Source: Chitinivibrionia bacterium
GTDB taxonomy: Bacteria; Krumholzibacteriota; Krumholzibacteriia; WVZY01
Direction of reading: 5' to 3'
Assembly: GCA_016208665.1 (NCBI GenBank)
Contig: JACQXT010000043.1
Location: 1-16,502 of the forward strand
DNA length: 16,502 nt
Part shown: one piece after another, positions 15,201-16,502 of the stretch
Position numbering within the stretch: the stretch's first letter is position 1
Layout: every line of letters begins with the position of its first letter
Made by a program: the position numbers and the translations under genes
The notes under the pieces: model-generated
Seen by the model: the letters and a program-made list of their open reading frames with translations, nothing else
The model's database searches: none
Told to the model about the DNA's origin: nothing

Positions 15201-15820
15201 ACCGTGAATCCTTCATCGAGATTGGTGATGCGGACTCTTCCGAAAACTTCGGCCGTGAGGAGTCTGCGGTCGTAGAAGAGGCTGTCGGCCTCGAGCGTCG
15301 TCGTGGAATCGGCGGCGCGGACGCCGCCGACGAGCCAGAGCCGCTCGGACGTTCTATAGAGGAGGGCCTTGTCGCACTCGATGTCCCAGCCCTGGTCGAA
15401 GATCTTCACGTCCCGCTTCAGGACTGCGAGATCCTCCGTCTTGCGGTACTCGCATTCCTCGCCCTGCATCAGCAGGCTTTCCTGGGAGATCTCGACGTCG
15501 CCGATGAGGAACGTGACGCCTCGCTTCGCGTACTGGATTCCCGAGAGGCTGGTGATCGTCACGTTGCCGTGCACTATCTTGACCCCGTCGGAAAGGTTCA
15601 AGACCTGCTCGCCGCCCCGCTCGATCCGCGTGGTGCCGCCTGCGCTCACGTAGTAGCCGCTGTCCGCGCCGGCGCTCCGGCCGCGGGGAGAGCGTCCGCG
15701 TTCCTGGGATCCCGCTCCCGGAGCCGCCGCGAGGACCGCAGCGGTTGCGCACAGCAGTGATGCCCTGAAAACGTTCAATCGAGCAACCTCGTATGAGAAG
15801 GGTGCCGCCGCGGCGCGCAT
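12287..15820 (-). CDS. lptD: LPS-assembly outer-membrane protein LptD
   Basis: The 1177-residue product has a signal peptide (VFRASLLCATAAVLAAAPGA) and a very long run of OstA/LptA-like beta-jellyroll segments (about residues 50-540; e.g. VLNLSDGVKIVHGNVTI, GDVEISQES, LEADSLFYD). A C-terminal beta-barrel follows (about 560-1177). The TTCNLKEPHYHL motif near residue 550 marks the jellyroll-barrel junction of LptD, and GNTPIAFLPF is also typical. The last residues GLSSFY give the aromatic end used by BAM. LptD inserts lipopolysaccharide into the outer leaflet. E. coli LptD is about 784 residues, so the jellyroll part is greatly expanded, as in FCB-type bacteria. ATG 15820 has no ribosome site; TTG 15778 follows GAGG by eight bases and gives a cleaner signal peptide. 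It lies 19 bases after the ROK gene. Confidence 0.92.
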   Translation of the reverse strand: MRAAAAPFSYEVARLNVFRASLLCATAAVLAAAPGAGSQERGRSPRGRSAGADSGYYVSAGGTTRIERGGEQVLNLSDGVKIVHGNVTITSLSGIQYAKRGVTFLIGDVEISQESLLMQGEECEYRKTEDLAVLKRDVKIFDQGWDIECDKALLYRTSERLWLVGGVRAADSTTTLEADSLFYDRRLLTAEVFGRVRITNLDEGFTVEGGHGFYYRNSREGLVDRDPRLTVDPESAEPAVVVGDAMRFYPDRREASSFGRVRIIKGETVTQCDSAVVFDEIRKAELYGSPLARQGRSSMKGDRMILGYTGSEVDRIRIEGNAAIREEQADTLVAGRDSRISGDTMLLYLRQNELDSIAVKGNCVSEYYPAGARKIESNFARGDSMFFEFEADTLSYVHIIGTADGAYKYLDLKPGETCDSLRAAYDSSLAYVPFRDKAEKVAYSAKRIAYRAGSRTIVLEGDSKLYYQRRTLLSESITYDLKLQLLDARGTPVLIEESDKFYGNVMDYDLDSGVGLVKEGSTQFQEGYYFGRDVAKVGDDMLKVWNSTYTTCNLKEPHYHLASRQMKVYLRDKVISGPIWLYIGNTPIAFLPFMANNLTKGRRSGILRPDFEFGITKSSGRFIRNVGYYWATNDYTDFTFMGDFNEDASFRFLVENRYKLRYTLDGGVRFSFFRNLSNFTNEWMLSSNHRQTLGEKFDFTSDLRFVSSDRAPRSISRIDQVADVVDRRIESKLSVRKSWNTVGFSASGRRVQQLNVEDPAVVRVGTTLPDISLSIPSRSLYFGSPTAKGEKSFWEKFLGGIRYSPAVSGRRTTEERKYVYTETINQNVSLGFSSPWKISFVTVSPRLSASNAYTRIAKDVAAHTEIGSSFGVPDTTVVAGGKTVDSDNVFAWSTGASARTNLYGTFYPGIGALSGIRHTLTPSVSYSYNPRVGSRQASEGYSVSLTNAVDLKVRSGEQEKKVSNVLIWDVSANYNPRAPKRQGWSTVASRVNLKIFGTNVSMNQSIQPYTGEILSTSITSFLDIRGSHPFGGSRDEEAPVLNVVAGDTAQAGGDADDRPGESEREESAWNIGMAYSYAKSSYGESRATLNMNSAMRLTKSWRLTYSTTYDLTDRMFLGQSFTINRDLHCWEMSFSRQKLGEEWQYYFRINIKAHTEVYAESGRRGLSGGGYGLSSFY

Positions 15821-15839
15821 GCGAGCATGAGATACCGTC

Positions 15840-16502
15840 TCACCGGAAGGATTCCTTGGCCATCATGGCCGCTCCGACGGCCGTTGCGTCGTTGCCCAGC
15901 TCGGCGCGCACGAGGCGCACCTTGTTGGCCGCGGCGATATACGCGCGTTTGTATACGACTTCGTGCAAGCGCCGTTCCATGCATTGAAACGCCCCGGATA
16001 CCCCGCCCCCGATGGCGACCACCTCGGGGTCGAATATGTTGACCACCGACGCGATGCCGCACCCGAGGTATTCGGCGGCCTCATCCAGGATGGCGAGGGC
16101 CGTGCGGTCCCCCGCGAGGGCGGCTTTCGTGATCGCCCTCGGCGTGAGCGCCCGGCCGGCCGCGGACAGGGATGCGCCCCCCATCGCCCCCCGGCTCCGA
16201 ACCGCCCCCCGGCTCCGAACCGTCCCCCGGCCCCGGGCCGTTCCCCGGCGCGTCTTGAGCCTTTTGCGCGCCAGCCTCAGGAGCCCTTTCGTGCCGAGGA
16301 ACGCCTCCAGGCATCCCCTGTTGCCGCACGAGCACCGCGGCCCGTTGATGTCTATCGTCATGTGGCCGATTTCGCCGGCGAAGTTGTGCGCGCCGCGCAG
16401 AACCGCGCCATTGAGGATGACGCCTCCTCCCACCCCCGTTCCCAGAGTGATGCACACGAAGCTCGAACAGCCCCTGCCGGCGCCCGCCGTGAACTCCCCG
16501 AA
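15840..16502 (-). CDS. ROK-family sugar kinase (C-terminal part)
   Basis: The gene enters from the right edge; 220 residues and the stop are visible. It shows the ROK phosphate-binding loop TLGTGVGGGVILNG, the ROK zinc signature GEIGHMTIDINGPRCSCGNR with GCLE (His plus three Cys), and the C-terminal nucleotide-site strand EVVAIGGGVSG. This identifies a cytosolic ATP-dependent hexose kinase of the glucokinase/N-acylhexosamine kinase type; the upstream catalytic DG motif lies beyond the edge. The loop after the zinc site carries an 18-nt tandem repeat encoding Arg/Gly/Ala-rich hexapeptides. It is probably cotranscribed with lptD. The exact sugar cannot be told from this fragment. Confidence 0.92.
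   Translation of the reverse strand, partial: FGEFTAGAGRGCSSFVCITLGTGVGGGVILNGAVLRGAHNFAGEIGHMTIDINGPRCSCGNRGCLEAFLGTKGLLRLARKRLKTRRGTARGRGTVRSRGAVRSRGAMGGASLSAAGRALTPRAITKAALAGDRTALAILDEAAEYLGCGIASVVNIFDPEVVAIGGGVSGAFQCMERRLHEVVYKRAYIAAANKVRLVRAELGNDATAVGAAMMAKESFR
16185..16256. repeat. 18-nt tandem repeat inside the ROK kinase gene
   Basis: CGCCCCCCGGCTCCGAAC occurs twice without a mismatch (16185-16202 and 16203-16220). A diverged third copy (16221-16238) and a partial fourth follow. The 18-base period keeps the frame and encodes a repeated SRGAVR-like hexapeptide. It sits in a surface loop region of ROK kinases, so copy number could vary without breaking the enzyme. Confidence 0.8.

Noticed and set aside
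14627..15760. 377-codon plus-strand open frame
   Set aside because: Antisense to the jellyroll part of lptD; no start signal or recognisable domain.
1..16502. CRISPR arrays, insertion sequences, rRNA or tRNA genes
   Set aside because: No regularly spaced direct repeats, transposase-like proteins, or rRNA/tRNA signatures were seen on either strand.

Overview
The window is GC-rich (by eye, not computed) and reads as chromosome of a Gram-negative bacterium. It has an LPS-export porin (LptD), signal peptides, a candidate lipoprotein and a predicted outer-membrane barrel. The secreted metalloprotease ends in a PNPFDP...FlgD-like/T9SS-like C-terminal module. That module, with the very long LptD, is typical of the FCB superphylum and neighbouring uncultivated phyla; this placement is inference, as no rRNA marker is present.

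Layout. (1) 1-2100, minus: two overlapping genes for a heterodimeric ABC exporter, the second cut by the window edge. (2) 2274-2834, plus: a small HD-domain hydrolase behind its own promoter. (3) 2905-4065, plus: a TPR, membrane segment and PATAN (DUF4388) protein whose frame is broken at least once. (4) 4098-4703, minus: a REC-HisKA signalling protein without an ATPase domain, preceded by a candidate sigma-54 promoter. (5) 5054-5854, minus: a predicted small outer-membrane beta-barrel protein. (6) 6004-6608, minus: two small zinc-binding proteins under a promoter covered by nested inverted repeats. (7) 6849-11566, minus: a probable operon of a metallophosphatase-like tetraheme cytochrome lipoprotein, a secreted protein of unknown function, and a secreted HExxH metalloprotease. 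(8) 11567-11839: a gene-free stretch with a terminator, a 19-bp inverted repeat, a 16-nt palindrome and a promoter. (9) 11840-12133, minus: an HU DNA-binding protein with a textbook promoter and a perfect Shine-Dalgarno. (10) 12287-16502, minus: LptD preceded by a ROK-family kinase cut by the window edge.

The most notable signal is in region 7. The cytochrome gene is interrupted by a single in-frame UGA at codon 46, at a place where I expect a Cys in this family (PCG-stop where PCGC is expected). The same frame then runs uninterrupted for more than 400 codons through four CxxCH heme motifs. Just downstream of the UGA is a strong hairpin with a bulged U, placed and shaped like a bacterial SECIS element. 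This makes it a candidate selenoprotein: an extracytoplasmic metallophosphatase/multiheme fusion. A simple nonsense mutation or sequencing error is the main alternative, and the broken TPR-PATAN gene shows that such lesions or errors do occur in this window.
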